Origin: Deltaproteobacteria bacterium
Lineage (GTDB): Bacteria > Myxococcota_A > UBA796 > UBA2385
Length of the DNA stretch: 64,000 nucleotides
Assembly: GCA_018401435.1 (NCBI GenBank)
Contig: JAGYJW010000027.1
Span: 1-64,000 of the forward strand
Direction of reading: 5' to 3'
Shown: positions 37,260 to 45,064 of the stretch, one piece after another
Layout: every line of letters begins with the position of its first letter
Numbering within the stretch: the stretch's first letter is position 1
Notes under the pieces: model-generated
The model's input: only the letters and a program-made list of their open reading frames with translations
Told to the model about the DNA's origin: nothing
The model's database searches: none
Translations under genes and position numbers: made by a program

Positions 37260-38864
37260 ATGCCCGCCTTGCGCTTCTTCCGCGGAACCGACCTGCTGGC
37301 GGAATACCGCCTGCGCCCCGGTCGCACCACCATCGGCCGCGCCGACCAATGCGATGTTGCGCTGCCCGGCGAGACCATCAGCCGGGTGCATTGTGTGGTG
37401 CAAGGTCGCCGGGACGAGTGGGAGATCCTCGACCGCAGCCGCCACGGCCTGACCGTGGACGACCGTCCCGTGGACGGCAAGGCCACCTTGCAGGAGGGCA
37501 GCGTCATCACCTTTGGCCCCTACCGGGTCGAGGTCAGCCTGACGTCGCGGGAGGCCCGACCCACCGCCCCGCAGGAGCCCGAACAGACCCACGAGATCCT
37601 CCTGGGCAACGACAAAGACGGCTTGCGGGTAGAGCGGGCGGCCCTGGTGGTGGTAGCCGGCGAGCAGCCCGGCCAGCGCCTGCCCCTGCGCCACTCCCGG
37701 TTGAGCGTGGGCGGCCCGGGTTCCCACATCGCGCTGCCCGACGCGGGCCTGGCCAAGGACCACGCCTGGCTGCGCATCTCCCGCGGTCGGGCCATGGTCG
37801 AGCCCGGTGCCGGCGCGACCTTCCTGGATGGCGAGCGCCTGCGGGACGTCACGCCCCTCTACAGCGACGAAGAGTTCCGGATCGGGCGGACGGTGTTGCG
37901 CGTGGAGCGCGACCAGGAGGAGGAGCTGCCCCTGGCCAGCCGCTTTGGCGAGATGGTCGCCGAGAGCCGGTCCATGCGCCAGCTCTTCGGCACCCTGCGC
38001 CGCATGGCGGGCCACCACTACACGGTGCTGGTGGTGGGGGAGAGCGGCACGGGCAAGGAGCTGATCGCCCGCGGCATCCACCAGCACAGCCCGCGGGCAG
38101 AAGGGCCCTTCGTCGCCCTCAATTGCGGGGCCATCACCGACAGCCTCTTTGAGAGCGAGCTCTTTGGCCACGAGAAGGGGGCCTTCACCGGCGCCGACAA
38201 GCGCCGGAACGGGGCCTTCCTGGAGGCCGACCAGGGCACCCTCTTCCTCGACGAGGTGGGCGAGCTGCCCGAGGCCGCCCAGGCCAAGCTGCTGCGCACC
38301 CTCGAGACCGGCGAGGTGCGCCGGGTGGGCAGCACCGAGGTCAGCTACCCCGATGTGCGGGTGGTCGCGGCCACCAACCGCGACCTCGCCCGGGCGGTGC
38401 GCGAGGGCAGCTTTCGCGAGGACCTCTTCTTCCGCCTCGCCGTGCTCACCGTGACCGTGCCCCCCTTGCGCGAGCGGGCGGAGGATCTCGGCCTGCTCAG
38501 CCGCTTCCTCTGCCGCAAGCTCGACCCGCGCTGCCAGCTCAGCCCCGACGCCCAGGAGCTGCTGGCCCGCCACAGCTGGCCCGGGAATGTGCGCGAGTTG
38601 CGCAATGTGCTCACCCGCGCCTTTGTGCTCGGCGGACCCCAGATCGGCGTCCAGGACCTCACCTTCCACAAGCTCACCGACGACAGCCACCTGTCGGTGG
38701 TCGCGGAGTCTCCGGTGGAGGTGGCCTTTGCTGCCACCGAGCGCGACTTCCTGCGGGGGCTGATGGCCCGCCACGCCGACAACCGCAGCGCCGCCGCCCG
38801 CGAGCTGGGCGTGGCCCGCAGCACCCTCCATTACAAGCTCAAGAAGCACGGTCTCAGCGGATGA
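37260..38864 (+). CDS. Sigma54-dependent transcriptional activator with two FHA domains
   Basis: 534 residues. The ATG at 37260 is chosen because AGGAGG stands eight bases upstream and the FHA strand begins at once. The first FHA domain (about 10-95) has TTIGRADQCDVALPGETISRVHCVV and is intact at the phosphothreonine-binding Arg, Ser and His. The second (about 130-215) is diverged (LSVGGPGSHIALPDAGLAKDHAWL), so it may not bind phosphate. The AAA+ domain has GESGTGKE, the GAFTGA loop that touches sigma54, FLDEVGEL and arginine fingers. A Fis-type helix-turn-helix closes the protein (RSAAARELGVARSTLHYKLKK). It probably senses Ser/Thr phosphorylation, linking it to the kinase and PP2C genes nearby. 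Its stop overlaps the next start. Confidence 0.92.
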   Translation: MPALRFFRGTDLLAEYRLRPGRTTIGRADQCDVALPGETISRVHCVVQGRRDEWEILDRSRHGLTVDDRPVDGKATLQEGSVITFGPYRVEVSLTSREARPTAPQEPEQTHEILLGNDKDGLRVERAALVVVAGEQPGQRLPLRHSRLSVGGPGSHIALPDAGLAKDHAWLRISRGRAMVEPGAGATFLDGERLRDVTPLYSDEEFRIGRTVLRVERDQEEELPLASRFGEMVAESRSMRQLFGTLRRMAGHHYTVLVVGESGTGKELIARGIHQHSPRAEGPFVALNCGAITDSLFESELFGHEKGAFTGADKRRNGAFLEADQGTLFLDEVGELPEAAQAKLLRTLETGEVRRVGSTEVSYPDVRVVAATNRDLARAVREGSFREDLFFRLAVLTVTVPPLRERAEDLGLLSRFLCRKLDPRCQLSPDAQELLARHSWPGNVRELRNVLTRAFVLGGPQIGVQDLTFHKLTDDSHLSVVAESPVEVAFAATERDFLRGLMARHADNRSAAARELGVARSTLHYKLKKHGLSG

Positions 38865-39490
38865 CCCCGGGCGGATCCACGCCGGACGAAGGCACCGACG
38901 CCGCCATTCCGCCCGAGGGCGAGCGCACCGACTGGAGCGACGCCACCGATGGCGCCCCCTATGACGAGCTGGGCCTCCCGGTGGGCCTGGATGAAGCGGG
39001 CAAGGGCTTGCTGGATGTCGCGGCCAGGACGGGCGGCTGGGCCGATGAGGGCGGCACGGGCGAGGCCACCGGCGTGGTGGTGGGCGACGCCGAAGACGCG
39101 CACCTGCGCCTCGCCGCCTTGGCCCGGCTGGCGGATCTGTGGTCCCTGCCCTTCGATCCCGAGGCCCTGGCCCGGCTTCAGGGCCGCCCCCTGCCCGGCC
39201 TGGGCGCCCTGATCGCCGGCGCGCCCCCCGATCCTCTGCCCATGCCAGAATTCGCCGATGCCTTCGATCTCGAGGCCGCCCAGGAGGTCACGCTGGCCAC
39301 CCAGGCCCTGCCCATCCAGCGGGCAAGTCTCTCTCAGAACGAGCCAACCGCGCCCATTGTCGAGGATCGCGACCCAGATGCGACCCCGCCCGCGCGGGAG
39401 GAGCGCCCGGCCTTGCTCGTCTTTGCCCTGGGGGCGCTGTTCATCCTCGGGGTGGGCCTGCTGCTGCTGGCTTCGCTGCACTCGCGCTGA
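38861..39490 (+). CDS. Acidic tail-anchored protein of unknown function
   Basis: 209 residues, ATGA overlap with the sigma54 activator. It is Asp/Glu/Pro/Gly-rich for 180 residues (pI clearly low), then has one membrane helix at the extreme C-terminus (LLVFALGALFILGVGLLLLA) followed by SLHSR. The topology is tail-anchored with a cytoplasmic domain. It contains TxD-like phrases (EGERTDWSDATDG) that might serve as phosphothreonine targets for the FHA domains of the coupled regulator; that is a guess from context. No family is recognised. Confidence 0.65.
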   Translation: MTPGGSTPDEGTDAAIPPEGERTDWSDATDGAPYDELGLPVGLDEAGKGLLDVAARTGGWADEGGTGEATGVVVGDAEDAHLRLAALARLADLWSLPFDPEALARLQGRPLPGLGALIAGAPPDPLPMPEFADAFDLEAAQEVTLATQALPIQRASLSQNEPTAPIVEDRDPDATPPAREERPALLVFALGALFILGVGLLLLASLHSR

Positions 39491-39505
39491 CCCCCCACGC
39501 CGGGC

Positions 39506-40732
39506 TCAGTGGCGTCGCCGTCCGCCCCGGCTGCCGCCGTGGCCGCTGCGTCCCCGCTCTGGCGCGGGTGCGGGCGCGGGACCGTCGTCGCCATGCAGAT
39601 CCTCGTCGCTCTCGCCCTCCTTGGCCGGGTAGACCTCGTGCACCATTCGGCGGAAGTCCTGGAAGCTGCCGTCCAGGATGCTCTGGCGCATGCCCTCCAT
39701 GAAGCGCGCGTACCAGTGCAGGTTGTGCAGGGTCGCGAGAACGGCGCCCAGGATGTCGCCCACCCGAAACAGGTGGTTGAGGTAGGCCCGGGTGAAGGTG
39801 GTGCAGACGGTGCAATCGCAGGAGGTGTCCGGCGGGTACATATCGGTGCGGTAGCGCTTGTCCGTGATGCGCACCCGGCCCTTCCAGGTGTAGAACATGC
39901 CGCTGCGGGCGTGCCGGGTGGCGATCACGCAGTCGAACATGTCGATGCCGCGGGCGACCCCCTCCACCAGGTCCAGGGGCCGGCCCACGCCCATCAGGTA
40001 GCGGGGGCGATCGCCGGGCAGGTGCTCGACGGAATAGTCCAGCACATCGCACATCACGCGGTGGCCCTCGCCCACGCTCAAGCCGCCCAGCGCGTAGCCA
40101 TCAAAGCCGATCTCGGTGATCTGCCGGGCGCTGCGGGCGCGCAGGTCCGGCCAGAAGCCGCCTTGAACGATGCCAAAGAGCGACTGGTCTTGCCGGGTGT
40201 GGGCGGCCTTGCTGCGGGCCTCCCAGCGGGCGGTGCGATCCACCGACCGCGTCGCGGCCTCTTTGTCGGTGCCCCAGGCCAAGCACTCGTCAAAGACCAT
40301 GGCGATGTCGGAACCCAGCGCCTGCTGGATCTCCATGGAGCGTTCCGGCGACAGGAAAGTGCGCTTGCCATCGACCTCATAGGCGAACTCCACCCCTTCT
40401 TCGGTGGTGCTGGCCTTCTTGAGGCTGAAGACCTGAAAACCCCCGGAATCCGTGAGGATCGGCAGGTCCACCCCCATCATCTTGTGCAAGCCGCCGTGCT
40501 TGGCGACGATGTGTTCACCCGGCCGCTGGGACAGGTGGTAGGTGTTGGCCAGGATGATGCGGGTGGGGGTCTCGCGCAGGTGGGTCGGGGTGAGCCCGCG
40601 GATTGCGCCCTGGGTGCCAACCGGCATGAAAACCGGCGTCAGCACGTCACCTCGGGCGAGGCTGAGAGTGCCGGCGCGGGCCTGGGTGCCGCCGGTTCCG
40701 GAAGCGTGCAAGGTGAAGGGGATGTGGTTCAC
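39506..40732 (-). CDS. tgt: tRNA-guanine transglycosylase
   Basis: 408 residues. It swaps guanine-34 of GUN-anticodon tRNAs for the queuosine precursor preQ1. The GTG start at 40732 gives a start right at the fold (NHIPFTLHASGTGG). Motifs: GTQGAIRGLTPTHL, ILANTYHLSQRPG, LPILTDSGGFQVFSL with the catalytic Asp, LFGIVQGG, GYALGGLSVGEG, DMFDCVIATRHARSG with the nucleophile Asp, and the zinc site CDCTVCTTF plus the following His. About 30 residues beyond the usual end form a Pro/Ala and then Arg/Gly/Ser-rich tail (GRSGHGGSRGGRRRH). No other queuosine genes are in the window. It is divergent from the phosphatase gene across 153 bases without a clear promoter. Confidence 0.93.
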   Translation of the reverse strand: MNHIPFTLHASGTGGTQARAGTLSLARGDVLTPVFMPVGTQGAIRGLTPTHLRETPTRIILANTYHLSQRPGEHIVAKHGGLHKMMGVDLPILTDSGGFQVFSLKKASTTEEGVEFAYEVDGKRTFLSPERSMEIQQALGSDIAMVFDECLAWGTDKEAATRSVDRTARWEARSKAAHTRQDQSLFGIVQGGFWPDLRARSARQITEIGFDGYALGGLSVGEGHRVMCDVLDYSVEHLPGDRPRYLMGVGRPLDLVEGVARGIDMFDCVIATRHARSGMFYTWKGRVRITDKRYRTDMYPPDTSCDCTVCTTFTRAYLNHLFRVGDILGAVLATLHNLHWYARFMEGMRQSILDGSFQDFRRMVHEVYPAKEGESDEDLHGDDGPAPAPAPERGRSGHGGSRGGRRRH

Positions 40733-40885
40733 GGCGGTGGACTCGTGGGGGGAGGAGGCGGGCACCAGGCAGGGCAAGCGGCCCGTGCATCCATCCCGCA
40801 ATGGCGCGGGGTGCCCCCGTCGCGATAGCACCTTCCAACGTCGTGGGGGACCCCTCCTCCACGCTGGCCTCTGGATCGGATCTGC

Positions 40886-42394
40886 ATGGGCCCTCCGCTT
40901 CAACGCCCCGCGCCCTTTCCGCCGGGCATGCACCTTTCGGAGCACTACGCGGTGGAGGGCCTGGTCCGCCTGGCCGAGGGCCGGATGTTCTACCTGGCCA
41001 ACGACGACCGGCCCGACCGGCCGCGTCGCTTCTGCTGGGAGTGCGGCAGCGACGAGACCGTCCGGTCCGCCGCCAGTTGCGTGAGCTGTGGTGCCGACCT
41101 GTCGCCCCGGCGATTCCTGGTCTCCGTGCGCTGGGAACGCAGCGGCTTCGACGCCTTCACCCGCTACTTCGAACGCCGCATCGAACACCCCGGCTTCGCG
41201 CCGCTGGTGGACATGTTCTTCCAGGGGCCCGTGCTCTGCACCGTCACCCCCTGGACGGGCGAGGGCCTGCTGTTGGACGAGGGCGCCCCCCTGGCCTTTG
41301 ACCAGGTCATCGACATGGCCCAGCGGGCCACCGGCATGCTGGCCTATCTGCACAACCAGGGCGTGCAGCTCAGCCGCCTCACCCGCGCCAATTTCCTGGT
41401 GCGCGATGGCACCCGCTACCTGCTCTTCGACCCCGACATCGCCGCCGTCTATGACGGGCCGGTGCCCGAGTCGGAACGGGTCGGCGAGATCCAGCTGCTG
41501 GCGGACATTCTGCGGCGCTATACGCCGATCTCTGCAACCCGGCTGCAGAGCTTCTTCGCCGCCGCCATGCAGGGGGCCCAGACTTCGGCCATGGCCTTTG
41601 GCCGCGCGCTGGAGGCCCTCATGCAAGAGCCCCAGGGCGACCACCCCGTCAGCGCTGGCGCCATGTCCGATGTGGGCCTCTCCCGGGGCCTCAACGAGGA
41701 CAACTGGGGTTGGGCCAGCCTGCGCGACGACATCCGCATCTATGTCTGTGCCGACGGCATGGGCGGGCACGACAAGGGTGAGGTGGCCAGCCAGATGGCC
41801 GTGGACATCCTCTGCGCGAGCGCCCGCGAGCGCTTGGAGCATGTGGACCGCATCTCGCCCGAACGTCTCGAAAATGTGCTGGAGGAGTCCTTTCAGGACG
41901 CCAACAACGGCATCAAGGAGCACAGCGAGGTCCTGCGCAACGACATGGGCACCACCATGGTGGCCGCCTTGGTGTACGAGATGCGCCTGGCCTATGTCGC
42001 CAATGTCGGGGACTCTCGCGCCTACCTGTTGCGCGAGGGCATGTTGCACCAGGTCACCCGCGACCACAGCCTGGTGGCCCGCATGGTCGAACAGAAGCGC
42101 ATCACCCGCGAAGAAGCGCGCAACCACCCCCACAGCAACATCCTGCTGCGCACGGTGGGCACCGAACGCAATGTCGACATCGACATCTTCAGCGTCGAGC
42201 TCGAAGCCCGCGACCGCCTGCTGATGTGCAGCGATGGGCTCTGGGGCGAGGTGGAGGACGAGGACATCGAGTCCATCCTCAACCACTACGAAGACCCCCG
42301 GGTGGCCTGCCGCGAGCTGATCCGCGCGGCCCACCATGGCGGCGGCAAGGACAACATCACCGTGGTGCTGCTGACGGTGCCGGCGGCGGGCTGA
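40886..42394 (+). CDS. Zinc ribbon-pseudokinase-PP2C phosphatase fusion
   Basis: 502 residues. After a short lead, residues 18-250 resemble a degraded Ser/Thr kinase with a zinc ribbon inserted (Cys50, 53, 65, 68). Kinase remnants are YLHNQGVQLSRLTRANFLV for the catalytic loop, lacking the Asp of HRD, and YLLFDPDIAAV for the DFG region. Catalysis is therefore unlikely. Residues 258-500 are a full PP2C phosphatase with metal-binding Asp in DVGLSRGLNEDNWG, CADGMGGHDKGEVAS, VANVGDSRAYLLR, MCSDGLWGEV and GKDNITVVLL. The pseudokinase probably regulates or targets the phosphatase, which may oppose the kinase at 25.5 kb (shared ribbon style). It converges with the redoxin-like gene across nine bases. 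Confidence 0.85.
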   Translation: MGPPLQRPAPFPPGMHLSEHYAVEGLVRLAEGRMFYLANDDRPDRPRRFCWECGSDETVRSAASCVSCGADLSPRRFLVSVRWERSGFDAFTRYFERRIEHPGFAPLVDMFFQGPVLCTVTPWTGEGLLLDEGAPLAFDQVIDMAQRATGMLAYLHNQGVQLSRLTRANFLVRDGTRYLLFDPDIAAVYDGPVPESERVGEIQLLADILRRYTPISATRLQSFFAAAMQGAQTSAMAFGRALEALMQEPQGDHPVSAGAMSDVGLSRGLNEDNWGWASLRDDIRIYVCADGMGGHDKGEVASQMAVDILCASARERLEHVDRISPERLENVLEESFQDANNGIKEHSEVLRNDMGTTMVAALVYEMRLAYVANVGDSRAYLLREGMLHQVTRDHSLVARMVEQKRITREEARNHPHSNILLRTVGTERNVDIDIFSVELEARDRLLMCSDGLWGEVEDEDIESILNHYEDPRVACRELIRAAHHGGGKDNITVVLLTVPAAG

Positions 42395-42403
42395 GGGTAT
42401 TCC

Positions 42404-42940
42404 TCAGCGGCTCAGCAGCGCCGAGACCTCGCCTTCAAGCTCGCCTTCGAAGGACTCGCCCGTGGGGTTGCCAATGGCGAAGACGCGCCCCTCGGCGTCC
42501 ACCAGCAGGGCCACCGGCAGCTCGCCAGCGCCATAGCGGGTAGACACCACGCGGTGGTTGTCGCGCAGCACCGGGAAGCTGAGCTTCTGGTCTTCGATCT
42601 CGGTGGACAGGGTGCCCAGGTCGGTGCTGTCCACCGTGATCGCGATGACCTGCAGGCCCTTGCCCGACCAGCGCTTGTGCAGGCGCTCCAAGGAGCCCAG
42701 CCCGGCGCCCTGCCGGTCGCGGTCGAAGAAGTAGAGCAGTACGGCCTTGCTGGCGTGGCTGGGCGCGACACCCGTGAAGTCGGCCAGCGACACGCGGGCG
42801 CTGCCCACGGCGGCCATGGCGGCGTCTTCGTTGATGGCGGGCAGGGTGAAGAGCAGGGCGCTTTCGCCCACCGACACCATGGTGGGGGCGGCGAAGGCGG
42901 CGCTTCCCAACAGGAGGCCGAGGATCGGCAAGAACTTCAT
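42404..42940 (-). CDS. Exported redoxin/TlpA-like protein lacking the CxxC
   Basis: 178 residues with a signal peptide ending AAFA (about residue 18). The thioredoxin/TlpA fold is recognisable: LPAINEDAA, ASKAVLLYFFDRDRQGAGLGSLERLHKRW, LQVIAITVDSTD, a helix, FPVLRDNHRVVSTRYGAGELPVALLVDAEGRVFAI with the cis-Pro. Where family members have WCxxC after the first strand, this protein has FFDRDRQG, so it cannot do thiol exchange. No cysteine is visible in the mature part. It may serve a structural or chaperone role. It is divergent from the CCA/poly(A) polymerase gene across 90 bases. Confidence 0.75.
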   Translation of the reverse strand: MKFLPILGLLLGSAAFAAPTMVSVGESALLFTLPAINEDAAMAAVGSARVSLADFTGVAPSHASKAVLLYFFDRDRQGAGLGSLERLHKRWSGKGLQVIAITVDSTDLGTLSTEIEDQKLSFPVLRDNHRVVSTRYGAGELPVALLVDAEGRVFAIGNPTGESFEGELEGEVSALLSR

Positions 42941-43030
42941 GGGCCCGTCTCCGCGGGGGAAAGGGAAGGGGCGCGCCGCAACGCGGGTCCGCTTGACGGC
43001 GCGCCCTCCGCCACTCTAAGGGCCAGTGGA

Positions 43031-44293
43031 ATGGCGATCAACCCGGACATCACGGTCTCCTCGGAGCTGCATGCGGTGGCGACCGCCGTGCGGGCGGCCG
43101 GCGGGCGCGCCTGGCTGGTTGGCGGCACGGTGCGGGACGGCTTCTTGGGCCGCCCCTCTGGAGATCTGGACATTGAGGTCCATGGACTCAGCGCTGCCGC
43201 GCTGCACCGCTGCTTGCGTCGCCTGGGGCCCACCCGGCAGGTCGGGCGCTCCTTTGGCGTGTTCAAGCTCCGCATCGGCCCGCTCACCCTCGACCTGAGC
43301 CTACCTGCTGGCCGCACCGAGGCCGGCGACCGGACGGTCGGCGGAGACCCGAGCCTGCTGTTGGCCGAGGCCGCCCGCCGGCGCGACCTCAGCGTCAACG
43401 CCATCGCCTTTGACCCCCTCACCGGCCAGGTGGCCGATCCCTGCGGCGGCGTGGCCGACATCAAAGCCCGTCGCCTGCGGGCGGCCGATCCCGAGCGCTT
43501 TGGCGACGATCCGCTGCGCACCCTGCGGGTGGCCCGCTTCGCCGCAACCCTGGGCTTCTCCATCGATCCGGATCTGGTGGCGCTCTGTCGGAGCATCGAC
43601 CCCAGCGCAGAGGCGCCCGAGCGGGTGGCCGGCGAGCTGCAGAAGATCCTGCTGGATGCCCCGCGCCCGGGCCTGGGCCTGCGGGCGGCCCAGCACCTGG
43701 GTCTGGTGGACCGGCTCTTGCCCGAGCTGGGCGAGCCGGACCCCAGCCTGGCGGAGGCCCTCGATCGGGCGGCGTTGCTGCGCGACTGCGTGGGTCCGCC
43801 TCCCCGCGACCTCGCCCTGATGCTGGCCGTCCTGCTGTCTCCGGCCGGCCCCCAGGCCGCCGACGCGGTCCTGGAGCGGCTCAAGCTGCACAGCTCCGGC
43901 GGCTACCGCTTTCGGCCCACGGTGCCGGCTGTGTTGGCGTCCTGGCCCGCGCTGGCCCAGCCCACCACCGACGCCCAGCTGCGCCACCTCGCGGAGACGG
44001 TCGAGGTTCAGCTGGCGGCTCGGGTGGCCCAGGCCCTCAGCGGGGCGCCCTGCGCGGCCGCTGCGGTGGACCGGGCGGCCGCCCTGGGGGTGGCCTTCGG
44101 GCCGCTGCCGCCGCTGCTCACCGGGCGGGATCTGGGAGAGCTGGGCGTGCCCGCTGGCCCCGCCATGGGTGGGCTGCTGCGCGATCTGCGGCAGGCCCAG
44201 CTCGATGGCGAGGTCCGCACACCGGACCAGGCCACGGCCCTCATCAAGGGGCTATGGTCCCAGGCGGCACCCGGTCCCCAGACCGCTGGCTAG
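43031..44293 (+). CDS. CCA tRNA nucleotidyltransferase / poly(A) polymerase family protein
   Basis: 420 residues. ATG 43031 begins the fold; upstream open sequence is shadow. Class II nucleotidyltransferase motifs: LVGGTVRDGFLG, the metal pair DLDIEVHG, ARRRDLSVNAIAFDP, PLRTLRVARFAATLGF for the ATP/RNA recognition helix, then a helical C-terminal half. It either adds CCA to tRNAs or tails RNA. The two cannot be told apart with confidence by eye, but a C-terminal part of this length without an HD domain fits the tRNA-processing group. The downstream exported protein gene begins 28 bases later. Confidence 0.85.
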   Translation: MAINPDITVSSELHAVATAVRAAGGRAWLVGGTVRDGFLGRPSGDLDIEVHGLSAAALHRCLRRLGPTRQVGRSFGVFKLRIGPLTLDLSLPAGRTEAGDRTVGGDPSLLLAEAARRRDLSVNAIAFDPLTGQVADPCGGVADIKARRLRAADPERFGDDPLRTLRVARFAATLGFSIDPDLVALCRSIDPSAEAPERVAGELQKILLDAPRPGLGLRAAQHLGLVDRLLPELGEPDPSLAEALDRAALLRDCVGPPPRDLALMLAVLLSPAGPQAADAVLERLKLHSSGGYRFRPTVPAVLASWPALAQPTTDAQLRHLAETVEVQLAARVAQALSGAPCAAAAVDRAAALGVAFGPLPPLLTGRDLGELGVPAGPAMGGLLRDLRQAQLDGEVRTPDQATALIKGLWSQAAPGPQTAG

Positions 44294-44320
44294 GGGTCGG
44301 ATCCCCACAATGGAGAAGGA

Positions 44321-45064
44321 ATGCACGGCCTGGCGCTCTTCGCCCTGCTCTCGGGCTTGAACCTCACCGCCTTCGCCGCCGAGGCCGCACCGGCCGCGGC
44401 CGCGCCAGCGGCTGCATCGGTCGGTGCCGAGGTGGGGCTGCGCTCCGAGTATCTGCTTGGCGAGCGCATTCTCGTCCCCATCACCCTCTCGAATTCCAGC
44501 AGCACGCCCCTGTCGGTGCCCGATCTCTCCAACCGCCCTTGGCTGGTCGGCTTCGAGATCGTCGCGGCCGACGGCAAGACCCAGCGGCGGCGCACCGCCA
44601 CCCCCGCCACCGACAGCGGTCGCACCCTCACCCTCGCGCCGCGGGCCCGCCGCTTCACCTTGCTCGAGGTGCCCAGCAGCGGCGCCATGCCGGCGGGGCG
44701 CTATGCCCTGACCGTCTCGGTGGATCTGGGCGGCCAGCAGGCCACCGTCGGTCCCACCGACATCCAGGTCGTGCCTGCCCGTCCGGTGGGCGGCCGGCTG
44801 AGCAGGCGCTCGTGCAAGCGCGCGATCGCGCCGGGCTGCGCGGTGGGGTCGGCCGTCGCATCGATGTCGGGCAGGTGCTCAGCCCCGTCGTGTACGAGGT
44901 GCCAGCCGGCGCCCTGGGCCAGCTGCTCTTGCACCATCCACTGGGTGGGGCCCACCGCCTGGCTGATTCCGGTGGCAAAGCGCCCATCCCCTCCGCCGGC
45001 CAGGGCGCGCAGGCCGAGGTCGGCGTTGCGCAGCATATCCACCCCGTCTCTGCGGAAACGGTAG
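44321..45064 (+). CDS. Exported beta-sandwich protein, C-terminus replaced at a junction near 44.79 kb
   Basis: The ATG at 44321 precedes a signal peptide (LFALLSGLNLTAFAAEA). The first 155 residues are a coherent Ig-like domain: LGERILVPITLSNSSSTPLSVPDLS, then a hydrophobic strand ending VDLGGQQATVGPTDIQVVPARP. After about 44795 the composition changes to Arg/Pro/Ser/Cys-rich reading that is exactly antisense to the neighbouring cytochrome lipoprotein gene. The native end is therefore missing. The opposing gene also loses its end at the same spot, so a deletion or misjoin removed both 3' ends. Family and function are unknown. Confidence 0.5.
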   Translation: MHGLALFALLSGLNLTAFAAEAAPAAAAPAAASVGAEVGLRSEYLLGERILVPITLSNSSSTPLSVPDLSNRPWLVGFEIVAADGKTQRRRTATPATDSGRTLTLAPRARRFTLLEVPSSGAMPAGRYALTVSVDLGGQQATVGPTDIQVVPARPVGGRLSRRSCKRAIAPGCAVGSAVASMSGRCSAPSCTRCQPAPWASCSCTIHWVGPTAWLIPVAKRPSPPPARARRPRSALRSISTPSLRKR

